Shown here piece by piece: positions 43,111 through 54,536 of a DNA stretch of 64,000 nucleotides. How positions within the stretch are numbered: the first letter of the stretch is position 1; the number at the start of each line of letters is the position of its first letter. A model generated the notes under the pieces. That model made no database searches and had not been told where the DNA came from. It worked only from the letters and a program-made list of their open reading frames with translations. Source of the stretch: Asparagopsis taxiformis (Eukaryota; Rhodophyta; Florideophyceae; Bonnemaisoniales; Bonnemaisoniaceae); NCBI GenBank assembly GCA_030407315.1, contig JALQPE010002093.1:1-64000 (forward strand). Reading direction: 5' to 3'. The position numbers and the translations under genes were made by a program.

Positions 43111-46100
43111 TCATGCAGCCCTCGGTGGAAATCCGTCTCGCCTACATAGTGCATATATCTCTCCACCCTCCAGCAGTCCGGGTCCGTGCCTTACCTCCCT
43201 CATGTTCTCATCATATTCGCATACACTCCCATTGCAATAGTGCATACCAAACACCTCAGTGACTCCCTCACTCATCTCCACAATTACTGTTCGTCGCCTC
43301 TCTTCGACCTTGAACACTCCTTCATCAGTTTTTTGCAAACCCAGGCAAACTCCATAAGCTGTACCTTGCTCATCTCTCGCACTCTCGTTCCTCAGGATAA
43401 AGAACGCTAGAACAATAAAAAACCGCGGTTCATAATTAATTCTTCCCCGCATTATCTCTGATGTGAGACGAGACGCCGGGTACAGAATCGCTTGTGAAGT
43501 TGCACCATCCTCACATTTCATCTGTTCAGGGCAAACAGCATGGATGATAGCTCCTGATTCTAGAGAGCCAGACCTCTGCACTGTTTTCCTTCCCCACTCT
43601 GTCGTAGTGCTTCTAGAAACTCTTCTCACCCATTCGGCATACTTTCCACACCCGCTTGTTCCGCTTCCGTACCTTTCGGTAAAGAACCGTTTGAAAACAC
43701 CTACAGCACCCTCTGCCATATCACATTTTCCATTCATGTACTCCTTGACCTCGTCAATAGATATACCTCCATGCCCTCTCCACGTCACAATTTCACCATC
43801 CGCCGACAATATCTTTCCTCGACGCTGGGAGAGAAGCTGGAGAACCGGTTCCTGGAAGCAGTTTTTCACTACCTCGTCTTCCACATCTATTTCTCTCCCT
43901 AGCTCCTGTGAAAGAACGTTGACCATTTGAGAGCATTCGGACGAGGACCAATGTTGTGGCTCCATGCCGATTTCGCGCAAAACAATGGCCACTCTCGTCT
44001 GCCAGTCATCCGCAAGAACTAATTCCAGCGCTGAAAGCTGTTCGCTTTGGTGATTGGACATTCTCACACCTTTCTTCAGCGGCTGATGCATCCGTTCGAA
44101 TATAAGCTCCTGCACGTGCTTCACAGAGCCGTAGGCAGGAAGCGTATGAACACAAAACTCGACAAGACGATGAACATTAGGCTTGTCCAAATGTGCTCCT
44201 GCTCCCTTCACTTTCCGACAATACTCATTCAACGTCTCCACGTAGTCTACAGTTCTTCCCAGAATGTATTCATTCCTGCCACCTTCTCCGTCAGCCGTCT
44301 CTACTTCATGGGGACCGTCTTTCCACCATACGGGCATGAAACTAATACACGAAACCAGCTTCTGAAACATCACTACTAGTTTGACGGCCCCATCAAATTT
44401 TTCACGATGACCTTCCCCTTTCCCATCCATCATTCGAGCTGCGTTTTCGAATGCCATAGGTGCTATCAGAAGCACACTGAATATGTCACTCATGTTCATG
44501 GAAAGCAGATTGTTGGTTCCAAATAAACGGTTCTGCCTTCCCATCCTGAACTTCTTCAGAGCGCCCAGAATTTGCAATTCAGCTACCTCTCGAATTCGTG
44601 GGCTGGCAGCTGAAATACAAGCGTTCAGTACATCTTGTGCCAGTCCAGACAATAGATGGTCAGGTGCTATCACTGCGGAACGGTACGGGTCAAAAATTGC
44701 TGGGACAACTGAAACTCCGTTTTCCGTCTTCGGTACTTCTTCCTGCACTGCTTCCAAGGAAGTGCTCAGGACATGAAATGGTAAATCTTCCCCTTCTTCT
44801 GCAGCCAGTCCGAGAGTGCGAAGCTGGGTTTCTGTGGCATCCTTACGTGTCGATGCATTCCGATACTTGCTCCTGGCATGCGTCGATGTTTGCCCGTTCA
44901 CTACCGAAGTGTATGCATTCTTCGTGCCACCAGTACTGCTCAGGTCATATTTGCGGAAACTGCAGATGTGGCACGGAGAGTTTGATGTGTGTCCAAGAAC
45001 ATCCAGGGTATGTGAAACTGCAGGATAGTCTCCAATGCTCCCCACTGGGTCTAGAAATACCACAATATCTTCTCCCTCTGCATTTTTCGTTGGGAAACCC
45101 TCTGTGCTTCCTCGCACTATATCTTGAACGATATATCGCAATACACAATTTGTGGACACTCCCGGAGGTGGCAAACCAATCACTCGAACCGCTTGGTAGC
45201 TTCCCCTTTTCCGAGGCGGTAGATTGAGAGGTAACATATAGCATCCACCAAAACTTCCCTTCCTGCTTGTGAATGGTTCAAAGTCATCCGTGTAAAGGAG
45301 AAATCGGTAAACAAAGTAGTTTCGACCATCCTCCAGCTTTCCCCAACATGGTGCATCTTCTCGCGGAGACGCTGGGTGCCATTGCGACCTGTGGTCTCCG
45401 AAACCATCCGAGAACACCCCTGAAACACGAATTTCTTCATAGTTGGGGCTTCCTAGTCTATCGGGCGGGTTTCTGGCTTCAGCAAAGCTCGCGCCCGGTG
45501 AAAAGCAAAGTAACATGGTGGATGCTTCTCCGACCTGCTCTTTCAAATACCTGTTCACCAATACGACGTGTGGAACAATATCACCCTCTTCCATTCCAAT
45601 TGGTAATAGAACGGTTATCACGTCCCCAGCTCGTGTTCCTTTTCCCTTGGCTCCTGCTCCGATTACACATTGCGATATCGCTCGCAGAGCATGCTGCCTC
45701 TCCCATTCCAATAGATGTGACATTCGCGGCTGCAGATATTTTTCGACATGCACATCATGCTCACCGTCGTGTCGAGCCTCATAGGTAACTATGGTCCTAG
45801 CATGAAGTTCCCACAACGACGTAACCGCCACTCTTCTCCTCTTCGGTTTCCCACCATCTCTGTCATTCTTCCTGAACCCTTTTGCTCTTTCGATGACGGC
45901 AACCTGACGAGCTCCTGGATGACATCGGATTCGAATTGCTGTTCCATCAGGTACATAAATGTGCTTCAAACCCTTTTTCCCATCGCTGTCAATGGGAACA
46001 ACTGCTGTGCGAACGAATGGGTCGCTCAAAACACCCCTCCTGCACTTTGCAATGAACGAATCTTCAATGCTGCACTCTGCGGTTGATTTTTCTCCTTCCG

Positions 46101-46914
46101 AGCTTCGATTGTTCGCATCACTGCGGAATGCTTCAAAGATTGGTCGAGTCTGGACATCTTTCAGAGCCCATGTGCTTGGGAGTACAATACGAACTTTCGC
46201 CATTCCTCCACAATTGTCTCTGTCATCTGTTGTTCCACGGGTTCCTACTGCACCTCGATGCTGTGCAGCTCTTGCTCCGCTCTTTCGAAGGTCTATCGGA
46301 AACTCGATGTCACAGCTCTTTGCATAGCAGTGTTTCCTCAAGAATGGTAGTATCTTCTGTCGCATCACAGAGTCCGACGGGACGTGCTCACTTGGATCTC
46401 TGCGGAAATTCATTCCGAACAGGGTACCTTCATAGTGGGCTCTTGTCATTCTTTGAGTTCCACTCAGCTGAAGAGCCCCATACATCGCAGGCCATTGTAG
46501 TAATGCCTTGAAATCACCACATGCTTCATCCCCAGCATTTCGGTCTATCGGGCCTCCAGTTGAAATGGAATCAGAACCTCGTCCGGTTGCTTCTTCCGAT
46601 TCCATTAGCGTGCTCGATGCTACGTAGATGTCACTTCCAGCTTCATCGTTGTTGCTGTACACATCAATACAACCTTCTATTGTGTCACCCATAGGGATTG
46701 GGGACTCCAATAGGTCATCTGTGGTACACTCACGTCGTAGCTCATTACCTCTCGGGATTTCTTTGTTCATGCAGGCTGCATCACTGCTGCGGATTTCTCC
46801 CTGCAGTTTCCCAGGAAGCTGTTTACTGGGACTGGCCACATTGAGTGAATCGAATCTCGCCTTTGTCCTACGACTTGTGGTTTTCTTTCGAATAGGAGTC
46901 CGTCTCGGAGCCAT
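43111..46914 (-). CDS. CACTA/EnSpm-like DDE transposase
   Basis: The ATG at 46914 (aagATGG) opens a 1267-residue frame with no interruption. The basic N-terminus could be a nuclear signal. The catalytic region reads YTDDFEPFTSRKGSFGG followed by LPLNLPP (first Asp, D543 or D544), the arrangement of EnSpm/tnp2-like transposases. It continues with SIGDYPAVSHTL and GHTSNSPCHIC (second Asp D629 with a C-x2-C insertion) and FERMHQPLKKGV (Glu E940 followed by His). The large helical insert between second Asp and Glu is also usual. It would cut and rejoin element ends; the nearby CACTA terminal repeats are its natural substrate. It is transcribed leftward from near the right end. Closest subfamily (EnSpm, Plavaka, KDZ) is undecided. 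Confidence 0.85.
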   Translation of the reverse strand: MAPRRTPIRKKTTSRRTKARFDSLNVASPSKQLPGKLQGEIRSSDAACMNKEIPRGNELRRECTTDDLLESPIPMGDTIEGCIDVYSNNDEAGSDIYVASSTLMESEEATGRGSDSISTGGPIDRNAGDEACGDFKALLQWPAMYGALQLSGTQRMTRAHYEGTLFGMNFRRDPSEHVPSDSVMRQKILPFLRKHCYAKSCDIEFPIDLRKSGARAAQHRGAVGTRGTTDDRDNCGGMAKVRIVLPSTWALKDVQTRPIFEAFRSDANNRSSEGEKSTAECSIEDSFIAKCRRGVLSDPFVRTAVVPIDSDGKKGLKHIYVPDGTAIRIRCHPGARQVAVIERAKGFRKNDRDGGKPKRRRVAVTSLWELHARTIVTYEARHDGEHDVHVEKYLQPRMSHLLEWERQHALRAISQCVIGAGAKGKGTRAGDVITVLLPIGMEEGDIVPHVVLVNRYLKEQVGEASTMLLCFSPGASFAEARNPPDRLGSPNYEEIRVSGVFSDGFGDHRSQWHPASPREDAPCWGKLEDGRNYFVYRFLLYTDDFEPFTSRKGSFGGCYMLPLNLPPRKRGSYQAVRVIGLPPPGVSTNCVLRYIVQDIVRGSTEGFPTKNAEGEDIVVFLDPVGSIGDYPAVSHTLDVLGHTSNSPCHICSFRKYDLSSTGGTKNAYTSVVNGQTSTHARSKYRNASTRKDATETQLRTLGLAAEEGEDLPFHVLSTSLEAVQEEVPKTENGVSVVPAIFDPYRSAVIAPDHLLSGLAQDVLNACISAASPRIREVAELQILGALKKFRMGRQNRLFGTNNLLSMNMSDIFSVLLIAPMAFENAARMMDGKGEGHREKFDGAVKLVVMFQKLVSCISFMPVWWKDGPHEVETADGEGGRNEYILGRTVDYVETLNEYCRKVKGAGAHLDKPNVHRLVEFCVHTLPAYGSVKHVQELIFERMHQPLKKGVRMSNHQSEQLSALELVLADDWQTRVAIVLREIGMEPQHWSSSECSQMVNVLSQELGREIDVEDEVVKNCFQEPVLQLLSQRRGKILSADGEIVTWRGHGGISIDEVKEYMNGKCDMAEGAVGVFKRFFTERYGSGTSGCGKYAEWVRRVSRSTTTEWGRKTVQRSGSLESGAIIHAVCPEQMKCEDGATSQAILYPASRLTSEIMRGRINYEPRFFIVLAFFILRNESARDEQGTAYGVCLGLQKTDEGVFKVEERRRTVIVEMSEGVTEVFGMHYCNGSVCEYDENMREVRHGPGLLEGGEIYALCRRDGFPPRAA

Positions 46915-47873
46915 CTTGATGTTTTTGTTCTTTTCTTCTTCGCTCAGTTTTGTTGCATAGAATACAACTCTAAACTTCTATGACATGACTACTATCTCAA
47001 TACAGTACTACTACTTTTAACCGTTACGAAACCTTTCCAGGCTTTCATTCGATCCAATGAACTGGTTCACCACAATGCTTTGCCCTATGCTCATTGCTTT
47101 ATGCACATTGATTGCTATTTCATCCGGACTCAACATCGTTTTGCTATCTTGTATCGCATCCCCTAACCACAAACCCAGCCAAGATGTATCCATTTCCGGA
47201 AAACGGCCGTTTATTTCGCAGTGATGCTCTAGGCACTAATACTGAATCTGATTTTCTCATACACGTACTTCCTACTCGTATACTCTACCATTTTCGGCCC
47301 TATTTACAAGTTGAAAGCACAATCTCTCGTTGAATCGTACTCGGTGTGATATCTTAAATTAGCATAAATTTATATATTGCAATGCAGATTCACTGCTCGC
47401 TTGCAACATGAAAATTATAAAATTTCTCCCACACTGCTGTTTCCTAGCCGCCCACATCCACGTGGCCCGCTTTGACTGCCTGCCAAGTGTGCTCAGAGCA
47501 TGCAATGACGTCATCGATATATACCGTCCAAATCATCACTGGAAGCGCGGACTCCTCGTCCAGGAAAGTGCGCCATTTTTCCTACTCCTCGCCTCCCCCT
47601 TTCCAGTAGGCCCGATATGCTAGTGTTTTTCCTATATTTCTGTAGTGATGACGTCATTATAGACTAGAGAAGGCGGTAGAAGATACAATAATTTTGCGCC
47701 TGTTCTGCCAGGTCATGTGCTTCAAAGCGTAATTCGCACCCTAGGTATCGTTTTTCTGGGCCTCCCATCGCACCGCTCCGTTTCAAATTCATCCCTCTAT
47801 TGTTAGAGTACACGTCATTTCCGCCCGCAGAGTGCTACTTAAACAACAGATTCTGGAGATCCCTGTTTCCATC
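46915..47873. other. Non-coding region upstream of the transposase gene
   Basis: Probably the transposase promoter and leader. Two tgacgtca-like motifs occur near 47508 and 47648. No supported gene; the small ORFs lack features. Confidence 0.4.
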
Positions 47874-48014
47874 TTCATATCCGTCGGAAGCAAAGCAACA
47901 ACCCTGGCCGTGGAAGCCGTATAGATCATCTAAACTGCTTCCAAAGCGTAAGTTTTAGATCATCAATACGGCTCCCAAGGCCAAAGTTGTTGCTTTGTCT
48001 CCGACGGATATGAA
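47874..48014. repeat. 141-bp imperfect hairpin
   Basis: ttcatatccgtcggaagcaa at the left pairs with its complement at the right through about 60 positions with roughly eight mismatches and a loop of about 18 bases. The imperfect long stem is similar in shape to a small-RNA precursor or a foldback transposon remnant. The rest, to 48700, is A/T-rich with no gene that I see. Confidence 0.8.
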
Positions 48015-48715
48015 CCATGATGGTACGTTTCCACAACTCACGCCACTAACCCAGTTTTCTATTCGTTTTCTCTTTCTCAGGTTTCCAGTCGGTGAGTGTT
48101 CCAATTCTACTTTCATTTATCTTTCTCTCTTACCACTTCTCCACTAATTTTCTTTTCTGCCTGTGAGTACATATCTCAATTTGGGATGCAATGGTATTTG
48201 TTAAGGTACGTTAGTCTCCTAATCACCATCAATTTCCCTCTCCAATTCAACGTCACTAACTTGTTTCCTTTCTCTACATCATTTTTTCTTCTTCTCTTCA
48301 TTTCCTAGCTTATTCATGCAGCTCAATCAGTTGATAGATTTCTAGACTTTTCTAGTAGTTTTAGTTTTACTCGTCGGAATAGTGTTAGTTGTAGTAGCAT
48401 TTTTAACATAGGGATTGTTTATTCTCAATGTAGCCTGCGCAAATAAACAAATCCAGAGTGAAGCTTCCCATATCGCACCCTCTTAGATTGCTACCTATCC
48501 TACCGCGTATACCTCTCGCTAGCTCATAGTCACTACGAAATAAAAATTCCTAGCCGTACTATTCTGTCCATTCCCATATGAATACCGTCCATGCCCCATC
48601 CTCATAGCGCTAGAACTGCCTTCCTCTACCCCAGAAAGATGCCCACGACAGCGTGACGCTCCATCTCATCCACCACTCCCAGACACCGAATTTTACTATA
48701 TCAGGACACTACTTT

Positions 48716-49300
48716 TACTGTCTCCAGGTGCTGCCCAGGGCAGCACGAAATACTGTCTCCAGGTGCTGCCCAGGGCAGCACGAAATACTGTCTCCAGGTG
48801 CTGCCCAGGGCAGCACGAAATACTGTCTCCAGGTGCTGCCCAGGGCAGCACGAAATACTGTCTACAGGTGCTGCCCAGGGCAGCACAAAGTACTGTCTAC
48901 AGGTGCTGCCCAGGGCAGCACGAAATACTGTCTACAGGTGCTGCCCAGGGCAGCACAAAGTACTGTCTACAGGTGCTGCCCAGGGCAGCACAAAGTACTG
49001 TCTACAGGTGCTGCCCAGGGCAGCACAAAGTACTGTCTACAGGTACTGCCCAGGGCAGCACAAAGTACTGTCTACAGGTACTGCCCAGGACAGTGAAAAT
49101 CACTGTCTCCAGGTACTGCCCAGGACAGTGAAAATCACTGTCTCCAGGTACTGCCCAGGACAGTGAAAATCACTGTCTCCAGGTACTGCCCAGGACAGTG
49201 AAAATCACTGTCTCCAGGTACTGCCCAGGACAGTGAAAATCACTGTCTCCAGGTACTGCCCAGGACAGTGAAAATCACTGTCTCCAGGTACTGCCCAGGA
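48716..49300 (+). repeat. 35-bp tandem array in the right subterminal region
   Basis: About 17 copies of a 35-bp unit of the form ctgcccagggcagcac plus actgtctccaggt. Variants are grouped: cgaaatactgtctcc first, then caaagtactgtctac, then agtgaaaatcactgtctcc. Each unit contains the inverted pair ctgccc / gggcag. The left end of the element has only about two copies, so the array expanded on this side. Open frames here are artefacts of the 35-bp period. Confidence 0.95.
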
Positions 49301-49663
49301 CAGTGCACCGTGTTGGTTCCATCTATTGTCCCAGGCAGCGTATTTCACTATCCGGCCATGTTGCCTTGGCCAATACAAAACACTATCCGCCAACACTGCC
49401 CAGTACAGTAAATTACATCATATCCAACTATTGAATAAATCATTAATTTTTACTGTCTCCATTCACTGCCTCAGACAGTACTGTGAGACAGTGTTTTTTA
49501 CTGTCTGCAGACAGTGTTCCGTACTGTCTGCCAGACAGTGCAAATCACTGTCTCCAAGTGTGGCATTAATTTTCATTTGCCGCATAGTGATTTTTACTGT
49601 CTCAGACAGTAAAAATCACTGTCTCGCAGTACTGTCTGAGGCCCCCTTTTCAACACCGTAGTG
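49227..49663 (-). repeat. Right terminal inverted and subterminal repeats of the CACTA element
   Basis: This is the inverted near-identical copy of 17938-18373, ending in ACACCGTAGTG at 49663. Differences are few (for example caatagatgg for caacagatgg). Confidence 0.9.
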
Positions 49664-50330
49664 GTGACAAGTCTATGTTCTGGCAGTAGAGTAATGTAGT
49701 GGAATATGATGACAGCAGACATGCTTCGAGGCTGTGTATTCTACTGCCTGTGGAAGCGAGTGGGGACAGTAAATTATGATGTCTGACGAAATGTGTGAAA
49801 GCAATGAAATGAGGTGCTGATAGTCTCTGGGAAAAGCTGCCTGATAGTACTGCTTTATGATACGAAAAGAGCTACCGTACCGTGCTACTTGCCGTGGTGG
49901 AAAGTGCTGCCGTGCTCTACTACTTGCGTATGTGTAAATCACTGCCACGCTGTACTGCTCCAGGATATGTGAATTGCTGCCCCACATCACTACAAAAAGT
50001 AGTATATTTTGATGTATTATAGAGCTGTCCAGATCAGCGTAAAGTACTGTCTGAGAGTGTTGTACTCGACAGGGGCATAGGACAGTACCAGTTACTGCCT
50101 GTAGCAGTGCAGTGTACTACCTGGAAGTGCTACCTGTGGCAGTACATTTCACTACCTGGAACTAGTGCTTGAGACAGTACAATTTACTGTCGGGAAGTCT
50201 ATACTAAACCAGTAAATTGTAGTGCCCTGCGGTACTAACTCGGACAGAACAGGAAAGTAGTATAATATGATGCCTGCGGTAATACTTTCTAGTGCCTACA
50301 ATTGACGTTTAGGACGATAAAATCAGGTGC
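49664..50330. repeat. Further acagt/actgt repeat region beyond the CACTA end
   Basis: Degenerate acagtaaatt, cagtacatttcact and related motifs continue past the right terminus, without a CACTACGG end that I can find. It looks like the subterminal region of another, older CACTA element adjoining the first. Confidence 0.6.
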
Positions 50331-52300
50331 AAATGCCATTCCAGCCGCATGTTCAGGAATCCAGCTACGAAATTTCTGGCAGAATGGAGTATCTCTCTCG
50401 GTAGTCTTCATAGAAACGTATAGGGATAATCAAGTGTGATCTGAAAGGACGTCAAAACTTTTATATTGCATGGAAAACGATGCCTAACGGACTGTTTCAG
50501 TTCTATCATTAGACTAGACTACTCATCAAATCGAACTATCGTACCTAGAATCTTACTATCTCTACAACTAGGAGTAATGTTCAAGCAGCTCTAGTTTCTT
50601 GCTATTTGAACATGACATGCTATTTCTGTTCCACCCTATCGGGTGGACAAGGAATAGCATGTGATGTTCAGACAGGAAACAAATAAACACAACTATAAAT
50701 GATCTGAAACCAGTTAGCAATCGGATATAGAAAAGTATCGAAAGCATGGGAACAAAATGAGTATGAATGGAATGAACAAACTTATCATCATTGAACTATT
50801 TTTGCAAGCTTCCATCAAGCCAACTTACAATCAATACCCCTGTGCCAGAATCATTTCGAATCAATAGACTAGAAAGAGGATCAGTGCAGAATGATATTCA
50901 TGGATAGTGCACTATCTTTCCTGGAGAGCATGTGGTAAGAAAGGAAAAAGGGGAAAGATACCTCTACGACAACGTACCAGTCTTACCTGCCATCTTCATG
51001 ATACCCAGATGATGAAATGGTCCTATACGTCGCGCATCAACTGCCTTAAATAGACAGCTCATACACCCATAATGACCTCGTCGTAACCAGAAGGCAGATG
51101 ATTTGGCAGACGATGATGTGGCAGATGATTTGGCAGCGAATGATCTGTCAAATTTTCTGGACGTGAGAAATTAGCAGAAATTGAAATCATGTCCCTACGC
51201 AAAGTCAAAACAACCTAAAATTATTGGTAGTGATATCACTAGGACATATGTCCAGCTGCATACTGAAGGAGAAACAGCTAATAAATGCTTTAGATTAGAG
51301 AAGTAGAAAATTTCATTGAGAATTACAACTGTTTCCTCAAGAATATAAATTTGATTACCATACTAAGACTATTACTGCGACGCACTGTGCAATATGCTGA
51401 AACGTGTTCATAAGTTTTTTTACTGGGGAATTTCTAGTAAATAATGGAAGCATAGCCATTTCATTCATGAAGAGCAATCAGGAATCTATGTAGTCCTGAA
51501 AGCTCACTGAAGAACCCAGAATGGGATAACTAGTCAGATTATAATTGGGTAAATAGGGAACTATTCTGTATTTTGTTTTCGATATGATGCAACAGTAAGA
51601 AAATATAAACAGCATGAGTTACTAAAGTTTATCAGCTATATAAAGACGTATATCACTATTTCATCCTACTCTTTATGTAGGGAATGATACTAATCAACGA
51701 TTTTTGTGATGTTCTCTCGATTCTAAAGAGAAGAAATTAAAATTATGTATGCTAGAAGTAGGGGAAATTGCTAAGCGGCAGGCGATATATCGCACACATA
51801 TTTTTGTAAGCTGATTACTTCCAGACATTCATCAAAAGCCTTTGTACTGGCTGCAATTGCGAACAGTTGCGAATTGCGAACAGTTGCGAATTTCGAAGAA
51901 AAAATATCTATCTATGTTGAACGGTGCTGCTCATACTCCCTGAATAGTGAATTTCAAGGCTATTGTAGCGCAAAAAACTGCTCTCTTCTTCACTTTCGTG
52001 CTCTGACGGAATAGTGACACTACTGCGAGGCTGTGCTGTTTCGAAATCACCATTGCGCGAGAGGGAGATGAAATAAAACGAAATACACAGTTGATATCTT
52101 TGTAGAAAGTGAGAAGGATGAATATCGTTGCATTCAAGACATATATTCCTGGTCGGAAGAAATGGGATTCTGGCTTTGGCACTTTCTGATTCTATCGTGC
52201 ATTTTTACTCATTGCCTCATAGTTTTCTGCTGCCTGTGACTATGGAGACGGAACTCGGCGCAAGCGCAATACCCGCAGAACTTGTTTTGCCCTAAGCGCT
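50331..52300. other. A/T-rich non-coding stretch with a hairpin
   Basis: No gene is supported on either strand. At 50607-50670 an imperfect inverted repeat pairs tgaacatgacatgctatt with aatagcatgtgatgttca around ccaccctatcgggtgg. Short direct repeats of gcagatgatttgg lie near 51100. Confidence 0.6.
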
Positions 52301-52303
52301 GTT

Positions 52304-52382
52304 TGGCAAGAAAGGGATCCCTTTCTTGCCAGCGCAGGTCATTTTCAGAAAACCGGTCAATCGGTTTTCTGAAAATGACCTG
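52304..52382. repeat. Two adjacent perfect inverted repeats
   Basis: 52304-52331 is a spacer-less 28-bp palindrome centred on ggatcc (tggcaagaaaggga and complement). 52335-52355 and 52362-52382 are 21-base arms starting caggtcattttcag with a six-base spacer. They lie directly left of a stretch (to about 52510) resembling the aggtgca / ccattggc repeats at 59840-61985. Confidence 0.95.
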
Positions 52383-52982
52383 CTGTATGCAGTTGGCCAT
52401 GGCCACGGGTGTAGTTTCACATCTCCAAACCAGGTGCAGCGCACCCATTGGCCGCACAGCAGCCAGCTCTGCCAGCCAATGAGCGCATTGCATCTGGCCA
52501 TTGGGACACTGAAACTATACCTGCGATGGTGGCAGTTTGGGATTTATGGGCACATAATTTATCAACTTTTTACTACTGTACAGCCAGTTGTTGTCCAGTT
52601 TTCATCCATTCACACGTGCCGAAGTCTGCTTTCCGCCAAGTCTGTCACACCTACCTATCACAAGGTTCATAGGAGACAATCTGACACCACGTGCAACTTT
52701 GACGCCACGTTCCGCTTTTGGGATGTCGTGATCAATGCCCGACTTTACTGCGACACCCGGTCAGAGACAGTAGCCGCAACGATTTAATCAACTCACTAGT
52801 ATATCGTGCATCATTGCAGACGTTCAACCAGTAATTCTTCTTCTACGAAATCATCTCACACCACTTCCGCTCTGCCATCGTTCCAAGTCGCCAGCCACCG
52901 TTCCATCTTTCCTACTCTCTTCAGAACTCGTCGTCCATCTCTACACCGCCAACAGTCGTCATGACCTTCTATTGCCAGCATC

Positions 52983-54024
52983 ATGCTCCGCCAGTCGCAA
53001 CATCGTCCAACCATATCTCCATTAGCTACTGTCATAGACTATGACTCCACGACCGTTGAACATTTTCACTGTCACGACCTATCTACTCTGTCGACCGTGC
53101 TGCATACACCATACACAACGCGCTATATCCATGTCCGCCAAATTGAATCGCGCATCTCTCATCTCCTCGAAAAACACCATCAACTGCATCCTGATGCTCT
53201 TCGCGTCGTAGTAACTCCCTCAGCACGCCCATATGTACGACTATACGAGAACAATCTCCTTGTCGTTGCCCATCTCCCCGTCCGGAGCAATTTACTCCAA
53301 AAAGCACTTCTCTGCACGGACAAAGTGGTCGTTTGGGTGCAGTCAGGTCCAAATTCGCGGACGCACTCACCTGATCTATTGCTGCACGTCCTCCGCAATA
53401 ATGTGCACGGTGTCCGAAACAAACAAGTTTCAGACTTGATGTTCGTTCTCATGCATGCCTTACTGGAAAGCTTCTTCCCAGCGTTGGAGCTTGCAGGCGA
53501 GGAACTGGACACACTCGAACAGATCATTTTGTCAGACAGTCCGAGTCTAGCGTTTCAAGGTAGATGCAACGTTACGTTGCGTATCAAACAGTCCAAGCGA
53601 TATATTGCTGCCCTCAGAACGAGCATCTGGCCATTGCGCCACTGCCTCATGACGCTCTCCATGCTGTCGGAACAATGGCTTTCAGAACATTCAAGTAGAC
53701 ATTTGCGGGATGCGCAAGAAATTTTGTTGTTCATTCTAGACGTTTTGGAGAGTTACCGGCTGTGCGCTCATTGCCTACTGGAACTACAACTGGCGAGACA
53801 AAACAATCGAATGCAGGAAGTTATGCAGACGCTAACAATTGTCACCACAATATTTGTGCCATTGACCTTTCTTGCTGGCATTGAAGGGATGAATTTCAAA
53901 TACATGCCCGAACTGCTCGGCAAGTGGAGTTACAGCATTTTCTGGGTCACTGACCCACAATGGCATTGTGGCTGTTTTGGTGTTGCTTCAGATTGTAGTT
54001 TTTCGGAAGAAGGGCTGGATGTGA
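52983..54024 (+). pseudogene. CorA/Mrs2-like Mg2+ transporter, frameshifted copy
   Basis: From the ATG at 52983 the frame encodes a long cytosolic helical domain and the first membrane helix with TIVTTIFVPLTFLAG followed by E-G-M-N-F, the CorA-family signature. The frame then goes wrong near 53955, at a ccc run. In the +1 frame the second membrane helix (NGIVAVLVLLQIVVFRKKGW) is readable and ends in TGA at 54022-54024, a natural end for the family. The uncorrected frame instead runs to 54218 with unrelated residues. Such proteins form pentameric Mg2+ channels. Either one inserted base or an assembly error explains the break. Confidence 0.82.
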
Positions 54025-54536
54025 GCGCTCAACTATACACCTCATCCCCAATTCGTTGCTCGTCGACGAGCGGGGATCCCTCAAACTCCTTTTTTTTGAA
54101 CGAAGCTTCGCTCATCTACCAAATGGAACCGATTTCTAGCGGTCGGTGCAGACAAGAGCACAAAAACTTGATTGCGTGCGTGTCAGGTTCTCTCCGTGCG
54201 TCGGCATGCACTCACTAGAAAACGACTTGGATAGGTTTGCCTCCAGTAGCAAGAGAAGCTTACGGCAGAACATTTTTCGAAGCAACACATGAGAATAGGC
54301 AAATCATGCTTGTGTACATTCCAACATTTGGATTATTGTATGTCCAGCCTACATCAAACGTAAACCGCTATCAGTATCCTCGCTACTCCGGCACTTCAAA
54401 ATCCCTCTTACACAGTCAAGACGTTGCCTTCACTTGTTCGTCTTCGTATGGCTCCTCGATGGCCGGCTCACCGTCCGCCGGCGCCGTTATCGTTACCATC
54501 TGTTCTTTAGCAGTTATGCTGACGTCTTCCATCGCA
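54025..54536. other. Unassigned sequence between transporter and phosphofructokinase copies
   Basis: Open stretches exist on the + strand (for example around 54330-54540), but I recognise no domain. It may be a further captured gene fragment. Confidence 0.35.

Larger units (their letters stand above)
17938..49663. mobile_element. Candidate giant CACTA (EnSpm-like) DNA transposon with cargo genes
   Basis: The left terminus CACTACGGTGTTGAA (17938-17952) and the right terminus TTCAACACCGTAGTG (49649-49663) are inverted copies. The first 430 bp or so inside each are near-identical, including the non-repeat spacer gcggcaaatgaaaattaa. Both ends carry many short acagt/actgt subterminal repeats, a hallmark of CACTA elements. 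A 1267-residue DDE transposase lies near the right end. The 31.7-kb span also carries methyltransferase, dioxygenase and other genes. The flanking trinucleotides are tta and gtg, so no 3-bp target duplication is visible. A second CACTA-type end at 23267 also exists inside. The two ends might therefore belong to different, rearranged copies. Confidence 0.65.

Noticed and set aside
48653..49166. Several overlapping ORFs of 120-150 codons with repeated CCPGQH-like units
   Set aside because: The 35-bp tandem array reads open in all frames; they are repeat translations, not genes.
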